Below, piece after piece: positions 40,895 to 49,537 of a stretch of DNA of 64,000 nucleotides; the first letter of the stretch is position 1, and each line of letters starts with the position of its first letter. The stretch is taken from positions 2,728,001 through 2,792,000 of the forward strand of contig NZ_CP087723.1 in assembly GCF_024972735.1 (NCBI RefSeq). Reading direction: 5' to 3'. The notes below the pieces were generated by a model, which was given only the letters and a program-made list of their open reading frames with translations, was not told where the DNA came from and searched no databases. This DNA comes from Halalkaliarchaeum sp. AArc-CO. Lineage in GTDB: Archaea; Halobacteriota; Halobacteria; Halobacteriales; Haloferacaceae. A program made the position numbers and the translations under genes.

Positions 40895-41146
40895 ATGACC
40901 CCCTACACCGCGACGGTGACCGTCCGGCTGAAACCCGGCGTGCTGGATCCGGAAGCGGAGACGACACAGCGCGCGCTGGAGCGACTCGGGTTCGAACTGG
41001 AAGACCTCCGGTCGGCCGACCGGTTCGAGATCGACCTGGAGGCGGCCGACGCCGAGGACGCCGGCGACCGGGCCGCGGAGATGGCAGAGCGGCTGCTCGC
41101 GAACCCGACGATCCACGACTACGAGGTCGCGGTCTCCGAACGATGA
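40895..41146 (+). CDS. purS: Phosphoribosylformylglycinamidine synthase subunit PurS
   Basis: The 83-residue protein (MTPYTATVTVRLKPGVLDPE; GFELEDLRSADRFEIDLEAA) has the length and ferredoxin-like fold of PurS, the small structural subunit that bridges PurL and PurQ in step four of purine synthesis. Its stop overlaps the purQ start (ATGA). ATG 40895 is preferred because it gives the family N-terminus. CGTATCCAAAACGG and TTTTTGCAC upstream (about 40849-40870) probably hold the promoter. Confidence 0.93.
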   Translation: MTPYTATVTVRLKPGVLDPEAETTQRALERLGFELEDLRSADRFEIDLEAADAEDAGDRAAEMAERLLANPTIHDYEVAVSER

Positions 41147-41832
41147 CCGTCGCAGTCGTCCAGTTCGGCGGGTCCAACTGCGACCGGGACGGCGTCCGTG
41201 CGCTGGAGCATCTCGGGATCGGCGCCGAGCGCGTCTGGCACGAGGATGGCCTCCCGGACGACGTCGAGGGGATCCTGCTTCCAGGGGGGTTCTCCTACGG
41301 CGACTACCTCAGGGCGGGCGCGATGGCCGCCCGGGCGCCGGTGATGCAGGAGGTGCGTGCGGCCGCAGCCGAGGGCGTGCCGGTGCTTGGCGTCTGCAAC
41401 GGCGCCCAGATCGGCTGCGAGTCGAGCCTGACACCCGGAGCATTCACGACCAACGAGAGCGCCCGGTTCCAGTGTGAACACGTCCACTGCCGGGTCGAAC
41501 GCGCCGACACCCCCTGGACGGCAGCGTACGAGGAGGGGGAGGTGCTCCGGCTGCCGATCGCCCACGCGGAGGGGCGCTTCGAGATAAGCGAGGAACGATA
41601 CGCCGACCTCGAGGAGAACGACCGGATCCTGTTCCGGTACTGTGAGCCCGACGGGACCGTCACCGACCAGGCGAACCCGAACGGCTCGACGGGCAACGTC
41701 GCGGGTCTGCTCGGGGAACGCGAGACCGTCGCGGTGTTGATGCCCCATCCCGAACGGGCGACGCTGCCCGACCTCGGGCTCACCGACGGCGCCGGTGTAC
41801 TGTACGGGTTCGATCCCTCGCTGCGGGATTGA
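41143..41832 (+). CDS. purQ: Phosphoribosylformylglycinamidine synthase subunit PurQ
   Basis: The 229-residue class I glutamine amidotransferase has the nucleophile Cys85 in VLGVCNGAQIG and the catalytic His-Glu in MPHPERATLP. GGFSYGDYLRAGAMAA marks the oxyanion region of PurQ. It releases ammonia from glutamine for FGAM synthesis by PurL, which is not in this window. It is translationally coupled to purS by overlap. Confidence 0.95.
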   Translation: MTVAVVQFGGSNCDRDGVRALEHLGIGAERVWHEDGLPDDVEGILLPGGFSYGDYLRAGAMAARAPVMQEVRAAAAEGVPVLGVCNGAQIGCESSLTPGAFTTNESARFQCEHVHCRVERADTPWTAAYEEGEVLRLPIAHAEGRFEISEERYADLEENDRILFRYCEPDGTVTDQANPNGSTGNVAGLLGERETVAVLMPHPERATLPDLGLTDGAGVLYGFDPSLRD

Positions 41833-41841
41833 CTTCACTAG

Positions 41842-42339
41842 TTAAAACACCGCCGCGATCGCGACTGCCCCTGCGCCCAACAGAAACAGGGAGACGTTCA
41901 CATCCCGGTGTTTCGACGGGACCAGATCCAGTGTCACGTGCCGGTCCGAAAGCGGCGCAAACGGTCGGATCCCCATGGGCGTGGCTGCGTCTGCCGCCAC
42001 GTGTGTGACCACCGCGCCCGCAGCGAGCAGGCCGGCGACGGGACTCCAGGAGAACCGGAGCCCGGTCGCTGCCGCCAGCGCAGCGACGCTGGCGGCGACG
42101 AGCAGCCCGACCGCGGCGGCGAACCAGACGGTGTGTGTCGGCCCCCGGTGCGGGATCGGAAGGTGTTCGTCGCAGTCAGGCACAACTGCGGCGCCGGCGA
42201 CGAGCAGTCCACCAGCCAGCGCCGCCTGCGGCTCCCCGGCGTCGACGAATAGCCGCGCGACGGGTGCGTAACACAGCAGCGCGATCCCGTAGTGCCCCAG
42301 CTGGTACACAGTCGAATCGGATTTGGCCCGGTCGAACAT
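41842..42339 (-). CDS. DUF457/YdjM-like membrane metal-dependent hydrolase
   Basis: The 165-residue integral membrane protein has four hydrophobic segments. The metal motif is HRGPTHTVW in the second, with a conserved GIRPFAPLSDRHVTLDLVPS at the end (His). The pattern is that of LexA-regulated/YdjM-type membrane-bound metal-dependent hydrolases, with an unknown substrate, probably lipid-linked. ATG 42339 is divergent from the creatininase-family gene, and its stop lies 9 bp from the purQ stop. Confidence 0.75.
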   Translation of the reverse strand: MFDRAKSDSTVYQLGHYGIALLCYAPVARLFVDAGEPQAALAGGLLVAGAAVVPDCDEHLPIPHRGPTHTVWFAAAVGLLVAASVAALAAATGLRFSWSPVAGLLAAGAVVTHVAADAATPMGIRPFAPLSDRHVTLDLVPSKHRDVNVSLFLLGAGAVAIAAVF

Positions 42340-42401
42340 GAAGGTCTCGCTCGTTCGCCGCCACCCGACGGTATTTGTTCCCGGCGCCCCCGGACGGACG
42401 T

Positions 42402-43178
42402 GTGACCGACGAACACGACGCAACACCGCGAGGACCGGCGGAAACGGCGTTCGATCTCGGGGGGATGACCTGGGAGGAGGCCGGCGAGGCGTTCCTCTCG
42501 GCGGACGCGGTCGTCCTGCCAACGGGCAGCACCGAACAGCACTCCCGACATCTCCCGCTGTCGGTCGACAGCCTGCGGGCGGATCACCTCTCCGTGGAAC
42601 TCGTCGAGGCGGCCGACCGGCGGGACCTGCAGCTGTACCGGCTGCCGACGCTCCCGTACGGCTACTCACAACACCACATGCGGTTCCCGGGCACCGTGAC
42701 GCTGTCTCCGGAGACGTATCGCGAGGTAATCGTCGAGATCGGCGCGTCGATCGCCGACCACGGGGTCGCCCGGCTGCTGCTTTTGAACTGCCACGGCGGC
42801 AACCGGGAGCCGCTGAAGCTCGCGGCCGACCGGCTCGGACGGGAGTACGACCTCGCGGTTCACTTCGTCCACTGGACCGACTTCGCCCGCGAGAAACTGG
42901 AGGAGGTGTTCGGCGACGACTGGGGCCACGCCGGGGACCACGAGACCAGCGTGATCGGGCTGTTCCGGCCGGATCTGGTTCGCGAGGATCGCAAAGAGCC
43001 ACAGACGACCAGAGAGTTCCCCGAGACGCGGTCGTACAGCTACTTCGACGAGGTGACAGAAGAGGGCGGCCTGGGCGATCCGACGAACGCCGATCCCGAC
43101 GCGATGGAAACGATCGTCTCGGAGACGACCGAGGAGATCCTGGACGCGTTCGAGGCGGACCTCGACGACGGGTGGTAA
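42402..43178 (+). CDS. Creatininase-family amidohydrolase
   Basis: The 258-residue protein has VVLPTGSTEQHSRHLPLSVD (Glu and His metal ligands; conserved Asp), LPYGYSQHHMRFPGTVTLSP, LLLLNCHGGNREPLKLAADR, and a late Glu in GDHETSVIGL. The family includes creatininase and FAPy deformylase (ArfB); the substrate is not evident. The GTG start at 42402 lies about 30 bp after GGTATTTGTTC, a fitting leaderless promoter. Confidence 0.83.
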   Translation: MTDEHDATPRGPAETAFDLGGMTWEEAGEAFLSADAVVLPTGSTEQHSRHLPLSVDSLRADHLSVELVEAADRRDLQLYRLPTLPYGYSQHHMRFPGTVTLSPETYREVIVEIGASIADHGVARLLLLNCHGGNREPLKLAADRLGREYDLAVHFVHWTDFAREKLEEVFGDDWGHAGDHETSVIGLFRPDLVREDRKEPQTTREFPETRSYSYFDEVTEEGGLGDPTNADPDAMETIVSETTEEILDAFEADLDDGW

Positions 43179-43213
43179 ACCGGAGGACCTCGCTGGAACA
43201 GCCGTTCGGCCGA

Positions 43214-44821
43214 TCAGTCGGCGTCGCGCCGGCTCTCAGTATCGTCGAGGACGATCTCGTTGACTTCTGTGATCCGGTCGTCGGCGAGCAGTTCCTGGTG
43301 GACCGATTCGGGGATCGGGTGATCGAGGTTGTAGACGGTGATCGCCTCGCCGCGTTCGGTCTGGCGGGCGTTGAACATCCCGGCGATGTTGACACCTGCA
43401 TCGCCCAACGCGGTGCCGATCAACCCGAGTACGCCCGGTTCGTCCCGGTTGCGCACGACCAGCATGTGGCCGTACGGGATCGCGTCGACGCGGAAGCCGT
43501 CGATGCGAACGATTCTCGGGTCGTCGCCCGCAAAGAGGGTTCCACACACCGAGATCGACGTGTTACCGTTGCCGACGGTGACCGTCACCAGGCTCTGGAA
43601 GTCTTCGGCCTGCCGGCGTTTCGACTCGGTGACGTCGATCCCGCGCTCGTCGGCGAGCCGGGGCGCACTGACCGCGTTCACCTGCCACTCCAGCGGCTCG
43701 AAGACGCCCTTCAGGGCGGAGGCGGTCACCACCTCGACGTCCTCGTCTGCGATCTCGCCCTCGTAGACGATCTCGACGTCGGTGATCCGCCCCTCGAGCA
43801 GCTGGGTCGCGATCTTGCCGGCGGTCTCGGCGATGTCGAGGTACGGTCGGACGCGGTCGAACGCCGCTTCGTCGATCGAGGGGGCGTTGAGCGCGTTCGC
43901 CACCGGCTCCCCGCGGAACGCCGCGAGCACCTGTTTTGCGGTGTCGACGGCGACGTTCTCCTGGGCGGCCTCGGTGGACGCCCCCAGATGTGGGGTGACG
44001 ACGACGTCCTCGACGTCCAGTAGCGGCGAGTCGGCGGGCACCGGCTCGGTCTCGAAGACGTCGATCGCCGCGCCCGCGAGGGTGCCGTCCTCGACGGCGG
44101 CCGCGAGCGCCGCCTCGTCGACGATCCCGCCCCGGGCGCAGTTGACCAGGTGGTCCCCCTCGAGCAGTTCGAGCTCCTCGGCGCCGATCATCCCCCGGGT
44201 CTCGGGCAGCAGCGGCGTGTGGACGGTGACGACGTCGGCACGCTCGAGACACTCCTCGAGCTCTTCGACCAGTTCCGCGTTGAACTGGGCGGCCCGTTCC
44301 TGGGAGATGTACGGGTCGTACACCACAAGCTCCATTCCCAGGGAGTCGAGTCGCTTTGCGACCTCCTGGCCGACCCGTCCGAGGCCGACGATCCCCAGCG
44401 TCTTGCCGTTGAGTTCGGTGCCGACGAACTCGCTTTTGGCCCACTCGCCGTCCCGCAACCGGATGTGCGCCTGCGGGATCGACCGCGCTGTGGCGAACGC
44501 CATCGCGACGGTGTGTTCGGCCGCTGCGCGGACGTTCCCCTCCGGGGCGTTGGCGACGATTACCCCGTGTTCAGTGGCGGCCTCGATGTCGATGTTGTCG
44601 ACGCCGATCCCCGCCCGGCCGACGATGACGAGCTCGGTGGCCGCCTCGAACACCTCGTCGGTGACCTCGGTTCCCGACCGGACGATCAGGGCGTTCGCGT
44701 CCGACACGGCCGACAGGAGCGCCTCGCCCTCGACGTCGTAGGCCGTCTCCACCTCGTGGCCAGCCTCGCGGAGTCGCTCGATGCCGGCATCGGCTATCGG
44801 GTCGGTAACGAGTACCTTCAT
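43214..44821 (-). CDS. serA: D-3-phosphoglycerate dehydrogenase
   Basis: The 535-residue long-form SerA has a catalytic Rossmann domain with LGIVGLGRVGQEVAKRLDSL, catalytic Arg in VNCARGGIVDEAAL, Glu in IDVFETEPVP and His in VVTPHLGASTEAAQEN. The ASB domain follows (about 320-440), then a C-terminal ACT domain (GHMLVVRNRDEPGVLGLIGT) for serine feedback. It makes 3-phosphohydroxypyruvate, the first step of serine synthesis. ATG 44821 gives the standard MKVLVTDPIAD start, and GGGATTTAAAGC (minus strand, about 44846-44857) is a well-placed TATA element. Confidence 0.95.
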   Translation of the reverse strand: MKVLVTDPIADAGIERLREAGHEVETAYDVEGEALLSAVSDANALIVRSGTEVTDEVFEAATELVIVGRAGIGVDNIDIEAATEHGVIVANAPEGNVRAAAEHTVAMAFATARSIPQAHIRLRDGEWAKSEFVGTELNGKTLGIVGLGRVGQEVAKRLDSLGMELVVYDPYISQERAAQFNAELVEELEECLERADVVTVHTPLLPETRGMIGAEELELLEGDHLVNCARGGIVDEAALAAAVEDGTLAGAAIDVFETEPVPADSPLLDVEDVVVTPHLGASTEAAQENVAVDTAKQVLAAFRGEPVANALNAPSIDEAAFDRVRPYLDIAETAGKIATQLLEGRITDVEIVYEGEIADEDVEVVTASALKGVFEPLEWQVNAVSAPRLADERGIDVTESKRRQAEDFQSLVTVTVGNGNTSISVCGTLFAGDDPRIVRIDGFRVDAIPYGHMLVVRNRDEPGVLGLIGTALGDAGVNIAGMFNARQTERGEAITVYNLDHPIPESVHQELLADDRITEVNEIVLDDTESRRDAD

Positions 44822-45135
44822 AGTAAAAGCTGAAACAAGTGCGGGCTTTAAATCCCACCATTTTCGACCCACCGATTTCTTCGTCGGGTGCATCGCTCAC
44901 TTCGTTCGCTCTGCACCTCTCGTCGAAACGCTGTCACGCAAATCCGACGGAGTTGCTGGATGCCACGGAGCTTCCGTCCGTGAGCAGACCAAAACGGGCG
45001 GTGGCTCGGGCCTGCGGCCCTCGCCATCGGTACAACGTCCTCATCATTCAGCCTCGGTTTTCCGCGAATTCGTCCCGATCGACCCCGGAGTGTAGGACGA
45101 ATCCACTTATCAACGTCGACGGCGAAGTCTACGGT
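44822..45135. other. 314-bp intergenic region between serA and ubaA
   Basis: The left 40 bp contains the serA promoter (GCTTTAAATCCC on the + strand). The middle holds GGTGCA...TGCACC (about 44887-44916) enclosing CTCACTTCGTTCGCTC, an inverted repeat of unknown role. There is no open frame with protein character. The right end, up to 45135, should hold the ubaA promoter (CCACTTATCAACG near 45104). Confidence 0.45.
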
Positions 45136-45948
45136 ATGAGTCTCTCCCTCGATTCGACCCAGCTCGACCGCTACTCCCGGCACATCATCATGGACGAGAT
45201 CGGCCCCGAGGGTCAGGAGGCGCTGCTCGAGGGCAGTGTGCTCGTCGTCGGTGCGGGTGGTCTCGGCTCGCCGGCGATCCAGTATCTCGCGGCCGCAGGG
45301 GTGGGAACGATCGGAATCGTCGACGACGACGTCGTCGAACGCTCGAACCTCCAGCGGCAGATCATCCACACCGACGACGCCGTCGGCGATCCGAAAACCG
45401 AGTCGGCCCGCCGATACGTCGAGAATCTCAACCCCGACGTCACCGTCGACACGTACGAAACCCGGCTCGAAACCGATAACGCCGCCGACCTGCTGTCCGG
45501 CTACGACGTCGTCCTCGACGCCTCGGACAACTTCCGAACGCGGTACATCGTCAACGACGTCGCCCGACTCGAGGGACTCCCGGTCGCCCACGGCGCCATC
45601 TACAAGTTCGAGGGGCAGGTGACGACGCTCGTTCCCGATGGCCCCTGCTACCGGTGTCTGTTCCCGGAGGCGCCCGATCCGGGGACCGTCCCCGACTGCG
45701 CGACCACGGGCGTGCTCGGCGCCCTGCCGGGGACGGTCGGCTGCATCCAGGCGACCGAGGCGATGAAGCTGCTCGTCGGGGAAGGCGAGCCGCTCGTCGG
45801 CCGGCTGCTGTTTTACGACGCCATGGAGATGAGCTTCGAGACGGTCTCGTACGCGCCGAACCCAGGCTGTCCGGTGTGTGGCGACGACCCGATCGACGAC
45901 ATCGACGGGGTCGACTACTCGGACGGCTGTGCGATCGAAGCGGACTGA
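45136..45948 (+). CDS. ubaA: Ubiquitin-like protein activating enzyme UbaA (E1-like)
   Basis: The 270-residue MoeB/ThiF-type adenylyltransferase has ATP-binding VVGAGGLGSPAIQYLAAAGV (39-58), Arg and Asn in ERSNLQRQIIH and Cys188 in TVPDCATTGVL, the position of the catalytic cysteine reported for Haloferax UbaA. The zinc-binding pairs are CYRC (171-174) and CPVC near the end. It activates SAMP proteins for both protein conjugation and sulfur transfer (tRNA thiolation, molybdopterin). ATG 45136 gives the family start; the longer frame upstream is non-coding. Confidence 0.92.
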   Translation: MSLSLDSTQLDRYSRHIIMDEIGPEGQEALLEGSVLVVGAGGLGSPAIQYLAAAGVGTIGIVDDDVVERSNLQRQIIHTDDAVGDPKTESARRYVENLNPDVTVDTYETRLETDNAADLLSGYDVVLDASDNFRTRYIVNDVARLEGLPVAHGAIYKFEGQVTTLVPDGPCYRCLFPEAPDPGTVPDCATTGVLGALPGTVGCIQATEAMKLLVGEGEPLVGRLLFYDAMEMSFETVSYAPNPGCPVCGDDPIDDIDGVDYSDGCAIEAD

Positions 45949-45985
45949 CGAGGGCACACAGTTCCGGCAGAACAGTATCGAACGC

Positions 45986-46357
45986 TCACCGACCCATCCG
46001 ATCGCTCGTGGGGGAACTGCCGTCAGCGACGCCCCCGGCCCCCCCGTGAAGCTGGGAGACGCACAGCCGACAGTACTGGTAGGCCGCCTCGTTTTCTGCA
46101 CCGCAAGCGGGACAGCGGACGGTGGCTTCGTCGGTGTCGAGTGACGGCCCGACCTGCTCGCCAGTCACCGACCGCGAGTCGCGATCCGATCGTTCGGCCC
46201 CGGCCTCGCCCTCGCGGCCCGCGAGCGACGAGAGACCGCCGTCACCCGTGGGGGGGCTGTCCGCGGCATCCGACCAGCGTATCACCAGCGCGAACACCAC
46301 CACGTGGAGCAGCCCAACCGCGACGGCCAGCAGGAGCAGCTGGTTCGGGTCGGGCAT
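45986..46357 (-). CDS. Membrane-anchored zinc-ribbon protein
   Basis: The 123-residue protein has one N-terminal membrane helix (LLLLAVAVGLLHVVVFALVI), a charged linker, and a C-terminal zinc ribbon, RCPACGAENEAAYQYCRLCV, with four cysteines in the CX2C...CX2C spacing. Haloarchaea carry many such small zinc-ribbon proteins (recalled as DUF7577-like). The function is unknown. ATG 46357 places the membrane helix directly at the N-terminus. It is convergent with ubaA. Confidence 0.7.
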   Translation of the reverse strand: MPDPNQLLLLAVAVGLLHVVVFALVIRWSDAADSPPTGDGGLSSLAGREGEAGAERSDRDSRSVTGEQVGPSLDTDEATVRCPACGAENEAAYQYCRLCVSQLHGGAGGVADGSSPTSDRMGR

Positions 46358-46475
46358 CACAGATAAATGTACGTAGTTCACACACTTCAGCGCTACGTCA
46401 GAATTCCGAACAGTCTGGCGAGCGGAACGGAGCAGCCTGGACCGGCACGCAGTGCTCCCGACCGTTCCGAGACCG

Positions 46476-47060
46476 TCACGACAGCCGAACGTGGTCGACG
46501 TAGCGGGTGATCTCCGCCTGCCGGGCCACGGAGATCCCGACTGCCACGAGACCGACACCCTCCGCGTCGACCGGATACTCGACGGTCTCCCAGCCCTCGT
46601 GGTCCTCGACAGGGCGGGTACTATCGAAGTGCTCGGCCCGGAGGTAGCCACGGTTCGGTCGCGGCCCCACATACGCCGCGACCCTGGAGATCGTCGCTGT
46701 CGATTCCTCGGGGCTGTACACGTCGAAGGAAAGGCTGGTCACCCCTGTGAGATCGACCGCCTGCTGGGCCCAGATCGTCCCGCTGTCCTGTCGGCCGTCG
46801 ACGAACAGTTCGCAGGAACGCTCTCCCTCCGAGGCGACGTCCGTCGTCGATCCCGCCCGGGAGGCCACGTACTGGCCGGTGGTGGGGTCAACCGGCAGGT
46901 CGCGGCCGATCACCCACGCCAGCAGCCCGTCTTCGAAGCCGGGGTTCGCCAGCTCCCCCGGCGCTGAGGGGTCGTCGGGACCAATCCACGGTGCAGTACA
47001 GCCAGCGAGCCCCGCTGTCGTCGCACTGCCGAGCACACAGATGAACTGTCGTCTGTCCAT
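46476..47060 (-). CDS. Tat-secreted lipoprotein with carbohydrate-binding-like fold
   Basis: The 194-residue protein starts MDRRQFICVLGSATTAGLAG followed by CTAP, an RR signal plus lipobox. The mature part has NPGFEDGLLAWVIGRDLPVD, then TSLSFDVYSPEESTATISRV and TRYVDHVRLS, resembling the jelly-roll fold of carbohydrate-binding modules. It is probably bound to the outer face of the membrane and may contact surface glycans; this is inferred from fold pattern only. It is divergent from pheA. Confidence 0.7.
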   Translation of the reverse strand: MDRRQFICVLGSATTAGLAGCTAPWIGPDDPSAPGELANPGFEDGLLAWVIGRDLPVDPTTGQYVASRAGSTTDVASEGERSCELFVDGRQDSGTIWAQQAVDLTGVTSLSFDVYSPEESTATISRVAAYVGPRPNRGYLRAEHFDSTRPVEDHEGWETVEYPVDAEGVGLVAVGISVARQAEITRYVDHVRLS

Positions 47061-47144
47061 GGTGGATCGTTTCCCCACCTCCGCCAAAAGTAGCCACCGC
47101 GTTACCCACGCGTTTATCCCGCGCGATGGTGTATCCGACAAGCG

Positions 47145-47957
47145 ATGAGAGCTGTCACACTCGGGCCCGCCGGAACCTACTCCCACCGGGCGGCCCGCGC
47201 AGTCGCCGAGGAGGTCGCGTTCCGCGAGTCGGTCACCGCCATCGTCGAGGCGGTCGCCGACGGGGAGTTCGAGCGGGGGGTCGTCCCGATCGAGAACAGC
47301 ATCGAAGGGTCGGTCACGGAAAGCCTCGACGCGCTCGCAGACCGCGAGGTTGCCGTCACAAGGGAGATCGTCACCCCGATCCGACACGCGCTGCTGGCGC
47401 AAGGCGAGGAGTTCGACGTCGTCGCCAGCCACTCGCAGGCGCTCGCGCAGTGTCGATCGTTCCTCGAATCCGAGTATCCCGACGTCGGCCAGGAGGCGGT
47501 CGCCTCCACCGCCCGGGGGGTCGAACGCGCCCGGGAGGACCCGACGGTGGCCGCGATCGGTCACCCCGACAACGCGAACAACGGCGTCGAACTGCAGGTG
47601 CTCGCGGAGGACATCCAGGACCGCTCCTCGAACGCGACCCGCTTTCTGGTTGTCGCGCCCGTCACAGAGCGCTCGGAGGCCGGCGGCAAGACGACCCTTG
47701 TCGTTTACCCGAACGCGAACTACCCCGGGCTCCTGTTGGAGCTGCTGGAGGCGTTCGCCGATCGGGACATCAACCTCTCGCGGGCGGAATCGCGCCCCAG
47801 CGGTCGGCGGCTCGGCGACTACCTGTTCCACTTCGACGCCGAGGCCGGACTCTACGAAGAGCGGACCAGGGAGGCGATCGAGGAGATCGAACGGATCGCC
47901 GAAAACGGCTGGGTCCGCGTGCTCGGCAGCTACGACACGATGCACGTGTTGTACTGA
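47145..47957 (+). CDS. pheA: Prephenate dehydratase
   Basis: The 270-residue protein starts VTLGPAGTYSHRAARAVAEE, with the effector-linked catalytic motif NATRFLVVAP (family NRTRF; the Arg is replaced by Ala), RGVVPIENSIEGSVTESLDA and the C-terminal ACT domain (TTLVVYPNANYPGLLLELLE; ESRPSGRRLGDYLFHFD, the phenylalanine-binding ESRP motif). It converts prephenate to phenylpyruvate and is expected to be inhibited by phenylalanine. Confidence 0.92.
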   Translation: MRAVTLGPAGTYSHRAARAVAEEVAFRESVTAIVEAVADGEFERGVVPIENSIEGSVTESLDALADREVAVTREIVTPIRHALLAQGEEFDVVASHSQALAQCRSFLESEYPDVGQEAVASTARGVERAREDPTVAAIGHPDNANNGVELQVLAEDIQDRSSNATRFLVVAPVTERSEAGGKTTLVVYPNANYPGLLLELLEAFADRDINLSRAESRPSGRRLGDYLFHFDAEAGLYEERTREAIEEIERIAENGWVRVLGSYDTMHVLY

Positions 47958-47969
47958 TACTATCGGTCG

Positions 47970-47996
47970 AAAACCCGGCGGGTTTTCTCCCGCCGG
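47970..47996 (+). terminator. Two mutually exclusive hairpins between pheA and hsp20
   Basis: AAAACCC-GGC-GGGTTTT (47970-47986) and CCGGCGGG-TTTTCT-CCCGCCGG (47975-47996) share bases and cannot both form. The second is a perfect 8-bp stem. Either could terminate pheA transcription; being 38 bp before the hsp20 start, they may also lie in the hsp20 leader. Confidence 0.5.
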
Positions 47997-48034
47997 TAAA
48001 CATTCAAGAGATCTCTCGCCGAACAAACAACAGC

Positions 48035-48475
48035 ATGACAGACAGAGATCCGTTCAGCGAGATCGACGAACTGTTCGAACGGCTGAACAGGGAACTCGAC
48101 CAGTTCGGCGGACAGTTCGATCCGAGCCTTCCCGGCCGGGGCGTCAAGGTCGACATCGCCGAACACGACGACGAACTGGTCGTCACTGCCGATCTCCCCG
48201 GCTTCGAGAAGGACGACATCGAGGTGACGATACAGGAGGGGACGCTCACGATCGAAGCCGACCGGGAGGTCGAGTCAACACAGGAAGCGGAAGCGGACGA
48301 CGGGCCGCGATTCCACCGGCGCGAACGCAGCCGGACGGCCGTCTCCCGGCGAATCCGTCTCCCGGTCGAGGTCGACAAGGCAGACGCCCGGGCGACGTAT
48401 GCGAACGGCGTGTTGACGATCACCCTCCCGAAGCTGAAAAGCGACGACGGGGGACACACGATCGACGTGAGCTGA
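48035..48475 (+). CDS. hsp20: Hsp20/alpha-crystallin small heat-shock protein
   Basis: The 146-residue protein has an N-terminal helix (FSEIDELFERLNRELDQFGG), the alpha-crystallin domain from VDIAEHDDELVVTADLPGFE then KDDIEVTIQEG to AVSRRIRLPVEVDKADARAT, and GVLTITLPKL, the conserved C-terminal motif. It is an ATP-independent chaperone forming oligomers. It is the first of two Hsp20 genes; the next (48597) is a diverged paralogue 121 bp downstream. Confidence 0.93.
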   Translation: MTDRDPFSEIDELFERLNRELDQFGGQFDPSLPGRGVKVDIAEHDDELVVTADLPGFEKDDIEVTIQEGTLTIEADREVESTQEAEADDGPRFHRRERSRTAVSRRIRLPVEVDKADARATYANGVLTITLPKLKSDDGGHTIDVS

Positions 48476-48596
48476 AAGAAGTCCACCTTACTGATACTAC
48501 ATCCCGGCTGTCCACACCACCACCCGTGCGACGGGCTATCCAGTATTCTGCTGTCTTTAAGCCCTGAGGCGCCGATATACGACCTGGTGAATACTG

Positions 48597-49088
48597 ATGA
48601 GATACACGCCCTTTGAGGACATCGACCGACTGTTCGAACGGATGAGCGAGCGCCCCGCCGCCCGTGGGTGGAGCCCGTGGGGAGAGACGTGGAGCCGGAT
48701 GGACGACAACCGAATGGACGTCGACGTCGCCGAATACGACGACGAAATCGTCGTGATGGCCGACCTCCCGGGCTTCGAGCGCGAGGAGATCGAGGTGACG
48801 ATCGACGAGGGGTCCCTGCGGATCCACGCCGAGCGGGAACGCGAGTCCGAGCACCGCTCGGGCGACGAACGCGGCGCAGACGGGGAACTGATGACCCGCG
48901 AGCGCGGCAGCCGCCAGACGTATCTCCACCACGAACGCCGGCACGAATCCGTCTCCCGCCGCATCGACCTCCCCCGATCGGTCCGCGAAGCCGAGGCGAG
49001 CGCCCACTACCGCAACGGCGTGTTGACGGTGACCCTGCCGCTTGACCTCGATAGCGAGGGCGACGGTCACCGGATCGACGTCGAATAA
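48597..49088 (+). CDS. Second Hsp20/alpha-crystallin paralogue
   Basis: The 163-residue protein has the domain VDVAEYDDEIVVMADLPGFE then REEIEVTIDEG, and ESVSRRIDLPRSVREAEASA then HYRNGVLTVTLPL. A charged insertion (ESEHRSGDERGADGELMTRE) is absent from the first paralogue. The 121-bp gap before it holds its own TATA-like element (TCTTTAAGCCC near 48553), so separate control is likely. The two genes probably arose by tandem duplication. Confidence 0.9.
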   Translation: MRYTPFEDIDRLFERMSERPAARGWSPWGETWSRMDDNRMDVDVAEYDDEIVVMADLPGFEREEIEVTIDEGSLRIHAERERESEHRSGDERGADGELMTRERGSRQTYLHHERRHESVSRRIDLPRSVREAEASAHYRNGVLTVTLPLDLDSEGDGHRIDVE

Positions 49089-49113
49089 CGAGCGGGGACA
49101 ACCTCCCCGTTTT

Positions 49114-49455
49114 TTACTCCGCGTTTTCAGCAGTGTCTGTGTTTCCTCGTTCGTCCGAAACGTAGCCGAACTTCGCGGCGGCGAGCCCGATCGTCACCAC
49201 GAGCGTCGTCCCGATCACCGCGGTTTCGGCGTTGTCGACCTCGGCGTACGTGAGCGGGAACAGGAAGATCGGAACCAGATACGCGAACCAGGCGACGGCC
49301 TCGGCGCGTCGCCCCCGTTGATAGCGCAGATAGCCGGCCAGGGTGACGATCGCAGTGACGATGCCGACGGCGATGCTCGGCGGGAGGTAATCGCCGACGA
49401 CGATCACCGTCACCGCCATGAGCCCGACGAGGACGAACCAGTCGACGGTATCCAT
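49114..49455 (-). CDS. Small integral membrane protein
   Basis: The 113-residue protein has four hydrophobic segments (WFVLVGLMAVTVIVVGDYLP; IAVGIVTAIVTLAGYLRY; VAWFAYLVPIFLFPLTYAEV; AVIGTTLVVTIGLAAAKFGY) and a charged tail. I recognise no family. ATG 49455 (MDTVDWFVLVG) was preferred over 49473. It is convergent with the second hsp20 (25-bp gap). Confidence 0.65.
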   Translation of the reverse strand: MDTVDWFVLVGLMAVTVIVVGDYLPPSIAVGIVTAIVTLAGYLRYQRGRRAEAVAWFAYLVPIFLFPLTYAEVDNAETAVIGTTLVVTIGLAAAKFGYVSDERGNTDTAENAE

Positions 49456-49537
49456 CGGCCGGGAGTGTGCCACGCGAGCTTAAAAAACCGCGTGACTGGG
49501 CCACGCAAACGACTGGCACCAACAGGGGGTCGAACGG

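Noticed and set aside
44880-44920. Inverted repeat around CTCACTTCGTTCGCTC between serA and ubaA as a mobile element
   Set aside because: The CTCACTTCGTTCG motif is very common in haloarchaeal intergenic DNA, and the stem is short with no second copy of the full unit found.
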